From contig JAFAKX010000149.1 in assembly GCA_019234945.1 (NCBI GenBank), forward strand, positions 1-41,472: 41,472 nucleotides of DNA, written 5' to 3'. Each line of letters begins with the position of its first letter. Within the stretch, counting starts at the first letter, position 1. The notes under the pieces were generated by a model. That model saw only the letters and a program-made list of their open reading frames with translations, did no database searches and was not told the DNA's origin. Below are positions 1 through 8,776 of the stretch, piece by piece. The DNA is from Silvibacterium sp. (GTDB lineage: Bacteria; Acidobacteriota; Terriglobia; Terriglobales; Acidobacteriaceae). Made by a program: the position numbers and the translations under genes.

Positions 1-1341
1 GACCGGCGCGGCAGTTCGTGCCCGGTCCTGTTTGCCTGGGATGGCAAGCAGTATCAGTTTATCTCTGATGTGATTGGCGCCGCCGTTGTTGGTCACTGGG
101 TCTCGCCGACTGCGACGAACAAAGCCGATCCTGACGAATGGATCAAGGTCGATGGCTCACAATTGAAAGCTAGCAATGGATACCTGAGCCTGCGATTCGG
201 CGAGCCGATGGAGGAAATCAACTACGTCGACCAGGTGCGGCTGGTGGCGGTGGATCATCCGGAGGGAACAGAGGTCTATCCTGACGAGCGCTTCCTTAGC
301 GAGCCGCCGTTTGCATCCGGCAAGACGGTGGTTGCATCCCCGCAGACGCATCCGCTTGCAGGCGCGTGGGACGACAAGGGAAATGATGTGCTGGCTCTGC
401 TCGCGGTGCGCGATCACAAATACGTGCGCGACTTTACCAACATGACCTATGCGGGCTATGCGAACATGCACACGCTTACGCTCGACCTGGGAGACTGGAC
501 ACCGCATAATCCGCTGCGGCTTTTCCTGCACGGATTTATTGAATACTTCAGCGCAAGTTCGATGTATGCGGCCTGGCAGGCTGGGCTGGAGCCCGTGCCG
601 CCTTACGTCGAGGTGCAGATGCCGGACGGAAGCTGGAAGCGAATCATCGATGACATGGGCTTCCCGGCGGGGTTGCCCCGGACAATCGTAGTCGATCTGA
701 CGGGCAAGATACCTGTAGGTGCGCGGCGCATCCGCATGACGACGAACCTGCAGATCTATTGGGACCAGGTGCTCGTCGACAACGGGCCAGATGGTTCGAG
801 CGAGCTGCGGCAGACGGAATTGCCGCTGGACATGGCGCATCTTGCGTTTCGCGGATATCCGCAGCAGGTGGATGGGGAGACGCCAGGGGATCTGACGTAT
901 CACTACGACCAGATCAGCACGTCGGGGCCGTTCCAGTGGCAGCGTGGAAGCTATACGCATTACGGCGATGTGACTCCGCTGCTGAAGGAACCGGATAACC
1001 ACTACGTGATCTTCGGAAGCGGCGAGGAGATCGATGCGGAGTTCAGCGCGGCGCCATTGCCGCCGCTGCCGGCGCACTGGAAGCGCGATTACTTCTTCTA
1101 TGTGAACGGATTTGTGAAGGACATGGATTTCTATGAGGCCATGCCCTTCACGGTCGCACAGATGCCGTTCCATCAGATGACCACGTATCCGTATCCGGAG
1201 GGCGAGCATTATCCAGACGGCGATGCTGGGCTGAACTATAGGCTCGACTGGAACGACCGCTTCGAATCCGGGCAGCGGGTGCAGAGATTTCAGTTCAATT
1301 ACCAGCTCACAGTCTCGCAGCCAATCACCGGGCAGCCATGA
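1..1341 (+). CDS. CRTAC1-like (FG-GAP/ASPIC-UnbV) protein, C-terminal part
   Basis: The reading frame is already open at the first base, so the gene begins before the window; the GTG at 70 is only an internal codon. The visible 446 residues match my recollection of the conserved tail of large FG-GAP/ASPIC-UnbV (CRTAC1-type, often TPR-containing) proteins common in Acidobacteria. Hallmarks are CPVLFAWDGKQYQFISDVIG at the start, then DQVRLVAVDHP, VYPDE, the DMGFPAGLPRTIVVDLTGK block, NLQIYWDQ, YGDVTPLL and a FVKDMDFYEA block. No membrane segment is visible in this part. Its function is not established; such proteins are thought to be extracytoplasmic beta-propeller or adhesion-like proteins. 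The stop overlaps the start of the next gene (ATGA), so the two are probably translationally coupled. The family call rests on recalled motifs and has not been searched. Confidence 0.75.
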   Translation, partial: DRRGSSCPVLFAWDGKQYQFISDVIGAAVVGHWVSPTATNKADPDEWIKVDGSQLKASNGYLSLRFGEPMEEINYVDQVRLVAVDHPEGTEVYPDERFLSEPPFASGKTVVASPQTHPLAGAWDDKGNDVLALLAVRDHKYVRDFTNMTYAGYANMHTLTLDLGDWTPHNPLRLFLHGFIEYFSASSMYAAWQAGLEPVPPYVEVQMPDGSWKRIIDDMGFPAGLPRTIVVDLTGKIPVGARRIRMTTNLQIYWDQVLVDNGPDGSSELRQTELPLDMAHLAFRGYPQQVDGETPGDLTYHYDQISTSGPFQWQRGSYTHYGDVTPLLKEPDNHYVIFGSGEEIDAEFSAAPLPPLPAHWKRDYFFYVNGFVKDMDFYEAMPFTVAQMPFHQMTTYPYPEGEHYPDGDAGLNYRLDWNDRFESGQRVQRFQFNYQLTVSQPITGQP

Positions 1342-2726
1342 GCGTCACGTTGCTGCCTGCGGTAGAGCAACTGCGGCTACTCGAACAGAGGAAGATTTCA
1401 GCGGCGGAGCTTGCGGAGGAACACATCCGTCAAATCGAGCGCTTCAACCCGCGGCTGAATGCGCTGATCGAGTTCGAGCCTGATCTTGTCCGCGCTGAAG
1501 CACGCGCGCCAAAGAGCGGACCGCTGGCGGGTTTGCCCATTACTGTGAAGTCATCCATTGAGGTAATGGGATACAAGTGCGAGATCGGCAGCGTGCTCAA
1601 TCGCGGACACGTTGCTCATGAGGACGCGGAGGCAGTAGCACGGCTGCGACAGGCTGGCGCAACCGTGCTTGGAACGACGAATTGTCCCGAATTTCTGATG
1701 GCGTATGAGACGGACAACGTGCTCTACGGCCGGACAAACAATCCGTGGAATCTGGAGCATTCAGCGGGAGGATCGAGCGGTGGCGAAGCCGCGGCAATTG
1801 CGGCGGGGCTCTCCGCGTGCGGCTTGGGCAGCGACAGCGGCGGGTCGGTGCGAGAGCCGGCGCACTTCTGCGGGATCGCTTCGCTGAAGCCCACGCCGGG
1901 CCGGGTGCCAGGACGCGGGCACCGTCCCTCTTCGGTGGGGCCATTTTCGATTCTTGGCGCGGTTGGACCAATGGCGCGCACGATCGCAGATGTCGCACTG
2001 CTTTTCCGGATACTGTGTGCGCAGGACCCCCTCGATCCGGAGAGCGCGCCAATCAGATTCCGCGACATTCCTGCGAATGAAGTGAAACCGATTCCGATCG
2101 GATGGTTCGATGATGATGGACTGACGCCGGTTACGCAGGAGACAAGGCAAGCTGTTCGCGATGCGGTGGGCGCGCTGCAACGGCAGGGCTTTAACGTGCA
2201 GCATTTTCGCCCCGTAGCGCTCGAAGAGGCGCGACGGCTGTGGTCGATCTTCTTTGTTCAGTGTGGCGAGATGTTCTATCGGGAAGTGATCAACGGGCGC
2301 GAGCATGAGCTCAGTCCTGTGTTTCGCGGATTCCTTGAACTCGCTCGCGCGGAGCAGCCATTAACGGCGGACTCGCTGCTGGGGGCGTGGGCGGAGTGCG
2401 ACATGGTCCGTCATAGACTGCTGGCGGAGATGCAGCAGGTTCCCATTCTGCTGTGTCCTGTAAGCGCTGCGCCTGCATTCCGTCATGGTGAACGAGAGTG
2501 GATGATTGAAGGGCAGGTAGTGCGCTATCTCGATGCGATGCGGTACACACAGTGGTTCAATCTTTTTGCAGCGCCCGCGGCGGTTGTGCCTGTAGGAAGA
2601 TCCGCAGATGGCCTGCCGATCGGAGTGCAGATTGCTGGGCGGCCGTATGAGGACGAAGCGGTACTGGCGGTTGCAGCGGCTGTCGAACGCGAATTCGGAT
2701 ATCAAACACCGACGATCTGTCGCTAG
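1338..2726 (+). CDS. amidase-signature family hydrolase
   Basis: This 462-residue protein is the normal length for the amidase-signature family (GatA, fatty-acid amide hydrolase, nylon amidases). The Lys-cisSer-Ser triad is visible: K71 in LPITVKSSIEVMG, S146 in GGSSGGE, and nucleophile S170 in GSDSGGSVREP. It hydrolyses an amide bond in an unidentified substrate, probably in the cytoplasm because no signal peptide is present. It is unlikely to be GatA of the tRNA amidotransferase because no gatB or gatC is adjacent and the sequence looks like a stand-alone amidase. The ATG overlaps the stop of the preceding gene by four bases. At the other end its TAG shares a CTAG palindrome with the stop codon of murF on the opposite strand. 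Confidence 0.88.
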   Translation: MSVTLLPAVEQLRLLEQRKISAAELAEEHIRQIERFNPRLNALIEFEPDLVRAEARAPKSGPLAGLPITVKSSIEVMGYKCEIGSVLNRGHVAHEDAEAVARLRQAGATVLGTTNCPEFLMAYETDNVLYGRTNNPWNLEHSAGGSSGGEAAAIAAGLSACGLGSDSGGSVREPAHFCGIASLKPTPGRVPGRGHRPSSVGPFSILGAVGPMARTIADVALLFRILCAQDPLDPESAPIRFRDIPANEVKPIPIGWFDDDGLTPVTQETRQAVRDAVGALQRQGFNVQHFRPVALEEARRLWSIFFVQCGEMFYREVINGREHELSPVFRGFLELARAEQPLTADSLLGAWAECDMVRHRLLAEMQQVPILLCPVSAAPAFRHGEREWMIEGQVVRYLDAMRYTQWFNLFAAPAAVVPVGRSADGLPIGVQIAGRPYEDEAVLAVAAAVEREFGYQTPTICR

Positions 2727-4120
2727 CTTTCAATGAGGGCATCAAGGGCTCGTTCAAGCTTTACGCCGCGCGAAGCCTTGAGCAGCACGATGTCGCCGCA
2801 ACGGAGAGTTTCTCTCAACCAACGTCCGGCATGCTCCGGCGATTCGAAAAATCGGGTTTCGGTTGAGCCGTGATCTTTCGCAGCTTCGATGATGTGCAAT
2901 GCGTTTCCCCGGACACCGGTGACAACGTCGATTCCGGCTTCCGCTGCCGCTTTTCCGCAGGCAGCGTGCAGCGCCGCCGATTCGGCTCCCAGTTCAAGCA
3001 TCTCTCCGGCGATGAGGATGCGGCGGCCACCATCACCTACGGGCATCGAGGCGAGAGTGCCGATCATCGCCTTGAGGGCTTCGGGGTTGGAATTGTAACT
3101 GTCATTGATGACTGTCGCGCCGCGCAACCTCAGGATTTGCCCGCGCCCGTCTTCCGGACGAAGTTCGGCGAGGGCGTCGCAGCAGGCGGCGAGTGGAATA
3201 CCGGCCTCTACCCCAACTGCAACGGCCGCGAGCGCGTTCGAGACGTTGTGTTCTCCGAGAAGGTGAAGATAAAGGCTCGCGCGTTCTTCTCCCGCGCGGA
3301 CAACGATACGCTGACCGTCAGCGCCGAGCGATTCGATGCTTTCTGCCTTAGGGTCGGCGCAGGGACCGCGTCCGAAATAGACGGCTTTGCCGCGAAAGTC
3401 GCGCCCGAACTGGGAAACATAGGCGTCATCGCAATTCAAAAAGGCGACACCGTGTAGTGGCAGCGACTCGATGAGCTCGTATTTCGCGCGGGCGATACCG
3501 GCTATGCCGTCCGTGAAGAACTCTGCGTGCGCGTTTCCGACGTTTGTAACGACTCCCCAGTCCGGAGCCGCGATGGCGGCTAGAGCGGCGATCTCTCCCG
3601 CACTCGACATGCCCATCTCGATGACAGCGATCTCGTGTTCGGGCTCGAGCTTCAGCAGTTGCAGGGGAAGGCCATAGCCGTTGTTCAGGTTACCCTGAGA
3701 CTTGAGCACCCGGAAGACAGCACTGAGGACCTTTGCGATGGCCTCTTTGGTGGTGGTTTTCCCGGCCGATCCGGTGACGCCCACCACACGCCTGGCCCAA
3801 TGTTTTCGAACCGCGGTTGCAAGCTGCTGCAAGGCGGCGAGCGGAGAATCTACCAAGAGCAGCGGACGCTCGCGCACCTCCTGCGCAAGGGTGGCCACTT
3901 TGTCGCGAGCCACCATCGCGGCGACGGCTCCCCGTTCAAATGCTGAGGCGACAAAGTCGTGCCCGTCGAAGCGCTCTCCCTTGATGGCAATGAACAAATC
4001 GCCGGGCTTAAGGGTGCGCGAGTCGATGGAGTATCCGGTAGCGTGGATTGCGGAATTGTTGTCGGCACGCGGCAGATCGGCGCCAGCCCAGAATGCAATC
4101 TGCTGCAGGTCGAGTTTCAT
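2723..4120 (-). CDS. murF: UDP-N-acetylmuramoyl-tripeptide--D-alanyl-D-alanine ligase
   Basis: MurF performs the last cytoplasmic step of the peptidoglycan monomer, adding D-Ala-D-Ala to UDP-MurNAc-tripeptide with ATP. The 465-residue length is typical. The N-terminal Mur domain carries YSIDSRTLKPGDLFIAIKG. The ATPase P-loop is GVTGSAGKTTTKEAI near residue 115, followed by GNLNNGYGLPL and the conserved INDSYNSNPEA in the substrate region. The last domain has ILIAGEMLELG and LLKASRGVKLE. Its ATG overlaps the murE stop (ATGA), so it is coupled to murE. No mraY, murD or ftsW follows; the next gene is the convergent amidase, so the division cluster ends here. Confidence 0.96.
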   Translation of the reverse strand: MKLDLQQIAFWAGADLPRADNNSAIHATGYSIDSRTLKPGDLFIAIKGERFDGHDFVASAFERGAVAAMVARDKVATLAQEVRERPLLLVDSPLAALQQLATAVRKHWARRVVGVTGSAGKTTTKEAIAKVLSAVFRVLKSQGNLNNGYGLPLQLLKLEPEHEIAVIEMGMSSAGEIAALAAIAAPDWGVVTNVGNAHAEFFTDGIAGIARAKYELIESLPLHGVAFLNCDDAYVSQFGRDFRGKAVYFGRGPCADPKAESIESLGADGQRIVVRAGEERASLYLHLLGEHNVSNALAAVAVGVEAGIPLAACCDALAELRPEDGRGQILRLRGATVINDSYNSNPEALKAMIGTLASMPVGDGGRRILIAGEMLELGAESAALHAACGKAAAEAGIDVVTGVRGNALHIIEAAKDHGSTETRFFESPEHAGRWLRETLRCGDIVLLKASRGVKLERALDALIES

Positions 4121-5628
4121 GCGCTCACTCCGGTGCGCTTCAGTTGGCGCAGGATTTCGGTTGCAACCTCAACATCATCAAAAGGGATGATTCCACTCCT
4201 CAGCGTCTGCGTTTTCTCGTGGCCTTTGCCGGCTATAAGAACTATGTCGCCGCAGTCCGCTGCTTCGAGCGCCAGGCGTATCGCTCGGGAACGATCAACT
4301 TCCGATAAGAACGGCGTACCGGTTTCGCTCAGGCCAGGCAGAACTTCCTGAAGAATAGCCTCGGGATCTTCGCTGCGCGGATTGTCCGACGTAAGCACAA
4401 CGAAATCACTGCCTTCGCCGGCTGCTAGCCCCATGAGCGGACGCTTGGTTTTGTCTCGGTCGCCTCCGCAGCCGAAGAGGGTAATGACTTTCCCACAAGT
4501 CTCAGTTACAAAGTCGCGAGCCAGTGCGATGAGATTGCGAAGTGCGTCATCGGTGTGTGCGTAATCGACGACCACCGTGAAGTCCTGGCCGGCATTGACG
4601 GTCTGAAAACGGCCCGGCACGCATAAGAGTGAAGCTACCCCCGTTCGGATCTCGTCGAGTGACAAGCCGCGGGCGTACGCACCCGCGCAGGCGGCAAGGA
4701 GATTGTAGACGTTGACTTTCCCTGTCAGGCGCGTCTCCAACGGGATGGCTCCGGTAGGCGTCAGGAGAGTAAATCTCATACCCATGGGTGACATCTGGAT
4801 GTCCTCCGCGCGGAACTCGCCGACACCGAGGCCGTAGGAGAAGATTTCCGAGCCGGCTTCACGGGCGACCAGGGCAAGCTGCGCGCCGTGGATGTCTTCG
4901 ATATTCACAACGGCCACGCGTGGCGGGTCAAGTAGACTGCCATCGAAGAGCTGTCGCTTGGCGGCGAAGTAATTCTCCATCGTGCCGTGGAAATCGAGAT
5001 GGTCGCGTGTGAGGTTGGTAAAGATGGCCACATCGAAAGGCAGGCCATAGACGCGGCCCTGGGCGAGTGCGTGCGATGAGACCTCCATAATGGCTTCGCC
5101 GGCTCCTGCGTCAATGCCTTCGCGAAAGAGTTGCAGCAGGTCGCGCGACTCAGGCGTGGTGTGCGGGGATGAACGGACGGCTCCGGCGACGTGGTACTCA
5201 ATCGTGCCGAGCAGGATGGTCTTTCGGCCGGCGCGGTTCAGCATGCCGTCGAGCAGGAACGCCGTGGTTGTCTTGCCATTGGTTCCGGTTACACCGCTGA
5301 GGGCAAGCTGCCCTTCGGGATGTCCGAAGAAGTTGGCTGCGATGAGAGCTAGCGCGTTGCGGCCGTGTGGCACCTCGGCGATACCGATTTCGGGGTGGCT
5401 CAGCGCGAGTTCGTTGAACGTTGTGTGGGAGTCGGTGACGATTGCGGATGCGCCCGCCGCAATGGCATTTGCTACATACCGATTACCGTCGGTGGTCCCG
5501 CCCTGCATCGCCACAAAAAGGGAGTCGTTCACGACAGCCCGCGAGTCGTACTCGACGCTGGTGACTTGCATGTTGGGTCCCGAGCGGCGGATGCACGAAA
5601 CTCCGCGTAAAACCTCTTCAAATCGCAC
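4117..5628 (-). CDS. murE: UDP-MurNAc-L-Ala-D-Glu:meso-diaminopimelate ligase
   Basis: MurE adds the third peptide residue of the cell-wall precursor. The 503-residue protein starts at GTG 5628. It has VTSVEYDSRAV in the UDP-binding domain, the P-loop GVTGTNGKTTTAFLL near residue 115, and MEVSSHAL and FTNLTRDHLDFHG in the central domain. In the C-terminal domain TSDNPRSEDPEAI contains DNPR, the motif that in characterised MurE enzymes marks meso-diaminopimelate rather than lysine specificity. That predicts a DAP-type peptidoglycan. The ribosome-binding site before the GTG is weak. It lies 29 nt after ftsI and overlaps murF, so the three are almost certainly one transcript. Confidence 0.96.
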   Translation of the reverse strand: MRFEEVLRGVSCIRRSGPNMQVTSVEYDSRAVVNDSLFVAMQGGTTDGNRYVANAIAAGASAIVTDSHTTFNELALSHPEIGIAEVPHGRNALALIAANFFGHPEGQLALSGVTGTNGKTTTAFLLDGMLNRAGRKTILLGTIEYHVAGAVRSSPHTTPESRDLLQLFREGIDAGAGEAIMEVSSHALAQGRVYGLPFDVAIFTNLTRDHLDFHGTMENYFAAKRQLFDGSLLDPPRVAVVNIEDIHGAQLALVAREAGSEIFSYGLGVGEFRAEDIQMSPMGMRFTLLTPTGAIPLETRLTGKVNVYNLLAACAGAYARGLSLDEIRTGVASLLCVPGRFQTVNAGQDFTVVVDYAHTDDALRNLIALARDFVTETCGKVITLFGCGGDRDKTKRPLMGLAAGEGSDFVVLTSDNPRSEDPEAILQEVLPGLSETGTPFLSEVDRSRAIRLALEAADCGDIVLIAGKGHEKTQTLRSGIIPFDDVEVATEILRQLKRTGVSA

Positions 5629-5657
5629 AAGCCTATTTTACGGGTGACAGTCGTGAA

Positions 5658-7976
5658 TCAGCGCCCGAAGCGAATGACGACTTCTGTGCCGGAGGGCACC
5701 ATGGTACCGGCTGGAGGCGCCTGCTCCCGCGCAATTCCGCTGCCGAGCACCTGCACGGCAAGCCCGGAGCTACCGGCCTGCTCGATAACCTTGCGCACCG
5801 GTTCCCCGACAAAAGATGGAACAGCCACACGCTCTGCGGAGGCGACGACGATCGAGCCCTTGTCCGGAGATGACGGTGCCGGTCGCACGGTCAGAGGAAC
5901 TGTCCCTGCGACGGGCGGAGGAAGCGGGCCTGATACTGTGCGCTCAGTGACAACCTCAAGGGGCGAGGTGACGGGGGAGGGCAGTGCAGGCTGGGGCGTC
6001 TGCGAACTGCCTTGCGTCTTCGATTCAGGAACCCGCTCCTGCGCTGCAGTGTTCGCACGGAGAGGATCGTCGGCGGGAAGATTGTTTACCTCGGCAAACA
6101 GCGCGTTAAGGTCGCCGACATTGTCGTCAGGCTCGTCCTGCGGGCCGATCTCCTGCGCCTTCTCCATTGCAGCGGGGATTTGCATCGGCTCATCGTGTTG
6201 TACGCCCAGATATTCGAGTATCTGCTGTGCCAGATCCTGGAAAACGGGCGCGCTGGCCTGTGCCCCAAAGTGCATGCTGTGGTCGGGCGAATCCATCACA
6301 ATCGCCATGGTGATGGCGGGATTGTTTACCGGAGCAAATCCTACGAATGAAGCCACAAATTTCGTTTTGGAATAAGTATGGGTGTGGGGATCAATCTTCT
6401 GCGCGGTCCCGGTTTTGCCTGCCGCGCTGTATCCGTTGAGATGAACAGCCCCGTGCGCTGTGCCCATGAGCACCACATCCTGCATCATCTTTCGCATCTG
6501 GGCCGCGGTCAGCTCAGAAATGACGCGATGGGCGCCGTCAGGCAGCGGATTGGGCAGTTCCGTGGCCGGATGGAATGTCGCCGGCTGAAGTTTTCCGCCG
6601 GCCTTGGTATCGTCAGTGCTCTCCAGCAGAATGTGGGGAGACAGGTAGACTCCGCCATTGGCAATGGTTGAAACCATGGTGGCGATCTGAACGGGCGTGA
6701 CGGCAATTTCCTGACCCATGGGAATGGCGCCCATGGAAGCCGGACCCCAGTGCTTCAAGGGCTCCAGCAGTCCTCTTGTTTCGGCAGGAAGCTCGATGCC
6801 GCTGCGGTCACCAAAGCCAAAGGCACGGATGTATTTGTAGAGGTGTTCGGCCCCCACGCGCTGGCCTACACGGATAGCGCAGACATTGCTTGAAACCGCA
6901 AGGGCCTTCCACGCTGGAAGCAATCCAAAATGCTCGCCGGGAGCATCGTGCACCGTGTGGCCGGCGATGTTGAGCGCTCCACCGCCGCAATCTACCATGG
7001 TGTCCGGAGTGATGTCCTTTTCTTCCAGCGCTGCCGCATAGGTCACCGGCTTGAATGTAGAGCCGGGCTCGTAGACATCGCTCACCGCGTGGTTTTTCAG
7101 CAGACCCGTCGTGGCATGGCGAAAATCATTTGGATTAAAGGTAGGCCGGACAGCAAGCGCAAGAATCTGCCCGCTGTGCGGATCCTGGACCACAATCGTG
7201 CCGTATTCGGCATGTGTCCGCGCCATGTTCCGGTCGAGGGCTTGCTCGGCCATGAACTGAATGTTTTCATCGATGGTGAGGACGAGATTCTCACCCGGCA
7301 GAGGCTCGCGCTCGGCGCTGCCCAGCACGTGCCGGCGCGCGTCGAGAGCAGTCAACATGTGGCCGGGCGTGCCGTGCAGGTCTTCGTCGAAATTCTGTTC
7401 CAGGCCGCCAAGTCCGTTGTCGTCGATGCCGACGTAGCCAAGCACCTGCGCAGCGATCTGATTGTCGGGGTAGAAGCGCTTGAACTCTTTCTGGATATAA
7501 ACGCCTTTGAGGCTGAGAGCTTTCACCTTGTCAATGATGGCCGGGTCCTGTTTGCGGGCGACCCAGGCAAAGTTACGCGAGGCGTTCAGACGGGCGAGAA
7601 TCTGTTGCTCGGATGTGAAGCTGTCCGTCGGGTCTGTGTGGACGATTTTCGCGAGCGCGGCTGCTGTCCGAGCCCGCGCGTCGCCGATCTCCTTCGGGAC
7701 GGCGTAGACGGAATCGACAAGCACCGTCATCGCCAGTTCATGCAGGTTACGATCGTATAGGATTCCTCGGCGCGGAGCGACGTCGAAGCCGCGCTCCTGC
7801 TGCATCGCTGCGCGCTCCACCCAGTCCTGATGACGGAAAACCTGCAGCCAGACAAGGCGGCCGCAGATCAGGACAGACCATATCGCGAAGAAGGCCAGGA
7901 TATTGAGCACGCGCATGCGGCTCATGGGGGTGACAATGCCGGTCTTCGCTACCGGGGCCGGAATTGCGGGATTCAC
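5658..7976 (-). CDS. ftsI: division transpeptidase FtsI/PBP3-like with C-terminal PASTA domain
   Basis: This is a class B penicillin-binding protein of 772 residues that cross-links septal peptidoglycan. One membrane anchor spans about residues 22-47, followed by the dimerisation domain with RRGILYDRN. The transpeptidase motifs are all visible: S306-T-F-K309 in YEPGSTFKPVTY, SSN in VSSNVCAIRVG, and KTGTAQ. After the enzyme domain comes a Pro/Ser/Thr-rich linker and one PASTA repeat (about residues 715-772, starting VPSFVGEPVRKVIEQAG). PASTA domains on this enzyme are familiar from Gram-positive bacteria and also occur in Acidobacteria. The start is GTG 7976 with AGAGGA about 10 nt upstream. 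An ATG at 7925, just before the anchor, is a less supported alternative. Confidence 0.93.
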   Translation of the reverse strand: MNPAIPAPVAKTGIVTPMSRMRVLNILAFFAIWSVLICGRLVWLQVFRHQDWVERAAMQQERGFDVAPRRGILYDRNLHELAMTVLVDSVYAVPKEIGDARARTAAALAKIVHTDPTDSFTSEQQILARLNASRNFAWVARKQDPAIIDKVKALSLKGVYIQKEFKRFYPDNQIAAQVLGYVGIDDNGLGGLEQNFDEDLHGTPGHMLTALDARRHVLGSAEREPLPGENLVLTIDENIQFMAEQALDRNMARTHAEYGTIVVQDPHSGQILALAVRPTFNPNDFRHATTGLLKNHAVSDVYEPGSTFKPVTYAAALEEKDITPDTMVDCGGGALNIAGHTVHDAPGEHFGLLPAWKALAVSSNVCAIRVGQRVGAEHLYKYIRAFGFGDRSGIELPAETRGLLEPLKHWGPASMGAIPMGQEIAVTPVQIATMVSTIANGGVYLSPHILLESTDDTKAGGKLQPATFHPATELPNPLPDGAHRVISELTAAQMRKMMQDVVLMGTAHGAVHLNGYSAAGKTGTAQKIDPHTHTYSKTKFVASFVGFAPVNNPAITMAIVMDSPDHSMHFGAQASAPVFQDLAQQILEYLGVQHDEPMQIPAAMEKAQEIGPQDEPDDNVGDLNALFAEVNNLPADDPLRANTAAQERVPESKTQGSSQTPQPALPSPVTSPLEVVTERTVSGPLPPPVAGTVPLTVRPAPSSPDKGSIVVASAERVAVPSFVGEPVRKVIEQAGSSGLAVQVLGSGIAREQAPPAGTMVPSGTEVVIRFGR

Positions 7977-8006
7977 TGCTGCCGGTTCCTCTCGCGAAAA
8001 ATGAAA

Positions 8007-8519
8007 TCAGCGAATAGCCGGAAGCACAGGAGTCGCTTCAGCCAGCGCGGGAGCATTGGGATCGGCGGTGGCATCGGGATGAACCACCTGACCGGGACGC
8101 GGCGACGCGAGCCCAAGCCGGCGAGCCATCTGGTCGATGCGCGCTGGATCTCCGAGCTGGGCTTCGGTCAGGCGAAGCTGGCGGTTCTGCTCCTCGAGCT
8201 GCTGGATCTGTTGCTTCTCAGACTCGATACGATAGCCGTATTCGATGGAGCTGAGGTGCTGCCACCCGTAGATCATGATGAGGCCAAAGAGCAGGGCCAT
8301 CGCGCACGCGAAGGTGCGCATCTCCCTTGCGCGCGTGGGGTCGGGAGCCTTTACAAGGCGCGAGTTGTCGAAGCGCTTGACGAAGAAGATCTCAGGCGTG
8401 GGGCCGCGGCGCGCCCGCTGTTGTGCCGCGAGAAGCACCATGTTGTGCTCCATGATGCGGTCATAGCTGCTGCGGCCTGTGTCGATGCCGGGATGTGCTG
8501 CGATTGCCTGCGTTGCCAT
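8007..8519 (-). CDS. ftsL: FtsL-like division protein
   Basis: The gene sits between rsmH and ftsI, exactly where ftsL is found in division clusters. The protein of about 170 residues has a basic cytoplasmic N-terminus and one membrane segment (roughly residues 70-90, CAMALLFGLIMIYGW). A short coiled coil with repeated Gln/Glu/Leu heptads follows (EKQQIQQLEEQNRQLRLTEA). It ends in an Ala/Pro-rich tail after the conserved-looking ARRLGL. This is the architecture of FtsL/DivIC bitopic septum proteins that bind FtsB and FtsQ. Sequence conservation in FtsL is low, so the call rests on position and topology. ATG 8519 was chosen because AGGAGAG lies at an ideal distance; the frame stays open to 8543 but that extension has no such site. 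Confidence 0.82.
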   Translation of the reverse strand: MATQAIAAHPGIDTGRSSYDRIMEHNMVLLAAQQRARRGPTPEIFFVKRFDNSRLVKAPDPTRAREMRTFACAMALLFGLIMIYGWQHLSSIEYGYRIESEKQQIQQLEEQNRQLRLTEAQLGDPARIDQMARRLGLASPRPGQVVHPDATADPNAPALAEATPVLPAIR

Positions 8520-8769
8520 GGGTCTCTCCTCAAATCCAGCCAATAGCTATGAGGGGTAGCCATCAGACTGCCTATGCCGTACCGCTTACAACTTCTTCCT
8601 TCTCCCTCCAACGACCGGGCCTGGGTCGCTGTGTTTAGGAGGGGAGTCTTACGAGTGTCGTCTTGAACTACTTTCGCCGTTTGCTGCGGTGGGACGACCC
8701 CGGCCCGATGTTTAGGGATTTGGAATTAAGCCATTACCGATTAGGAAGACCACGTCTAATCGCTAATCC
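8520..8769. other. spacer between ftsL and rsmH
   Basis: About 250 bases separate rsmH from ftsL, unusually long inside a division cluster. Apart from the ftsL ribosome-binding site (AGGAGAG, 8524-8530) and the GATTAG repeat cluster next to the rsmH stop, no gene or clear promoter was recognised in it. Confidence 0.5.
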
Positions 8770-8776
8770 CTAATCG
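8738..8776 (-). repeat. GATTAG direct/inverted repeat cluster at the rsmH 3' end
   Basis: Read on the minus strand, GATTAG occurs three times in close succession (8775-8770, 8768-8763, 8761-8756). The first copy includes the rsmH stop codon. An inverted copy, CTAATCG, follows at 8744-8738. The last pair forms a perfect 7-bp stem (8738-8744 with 8756-8762) and an 11-nt loop, so the transcript could fold just after rsmH. No T-run follows, so it is not a standard terminator. It could be a processing or stabilising hairpin, or a genome-dispersed repeat. Confidence 0.5.

Noticed and set aside
157-1209. Long minus-strand open frame opposite the CRTAC1-like gene
   Set aside because: Low-complexity Arg/His-rich translation with no motifs; antisense shadow of a well-supported gene in GC-rich DNA.
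5644-6375. Plus-strand open frame opposite the PASTA/linker part of ftsI
   Set aside because: Ser/Thr-rich shadow of the Pro-rich linker; the ftsI frame has clear PASTA and transpeptidase motifs.
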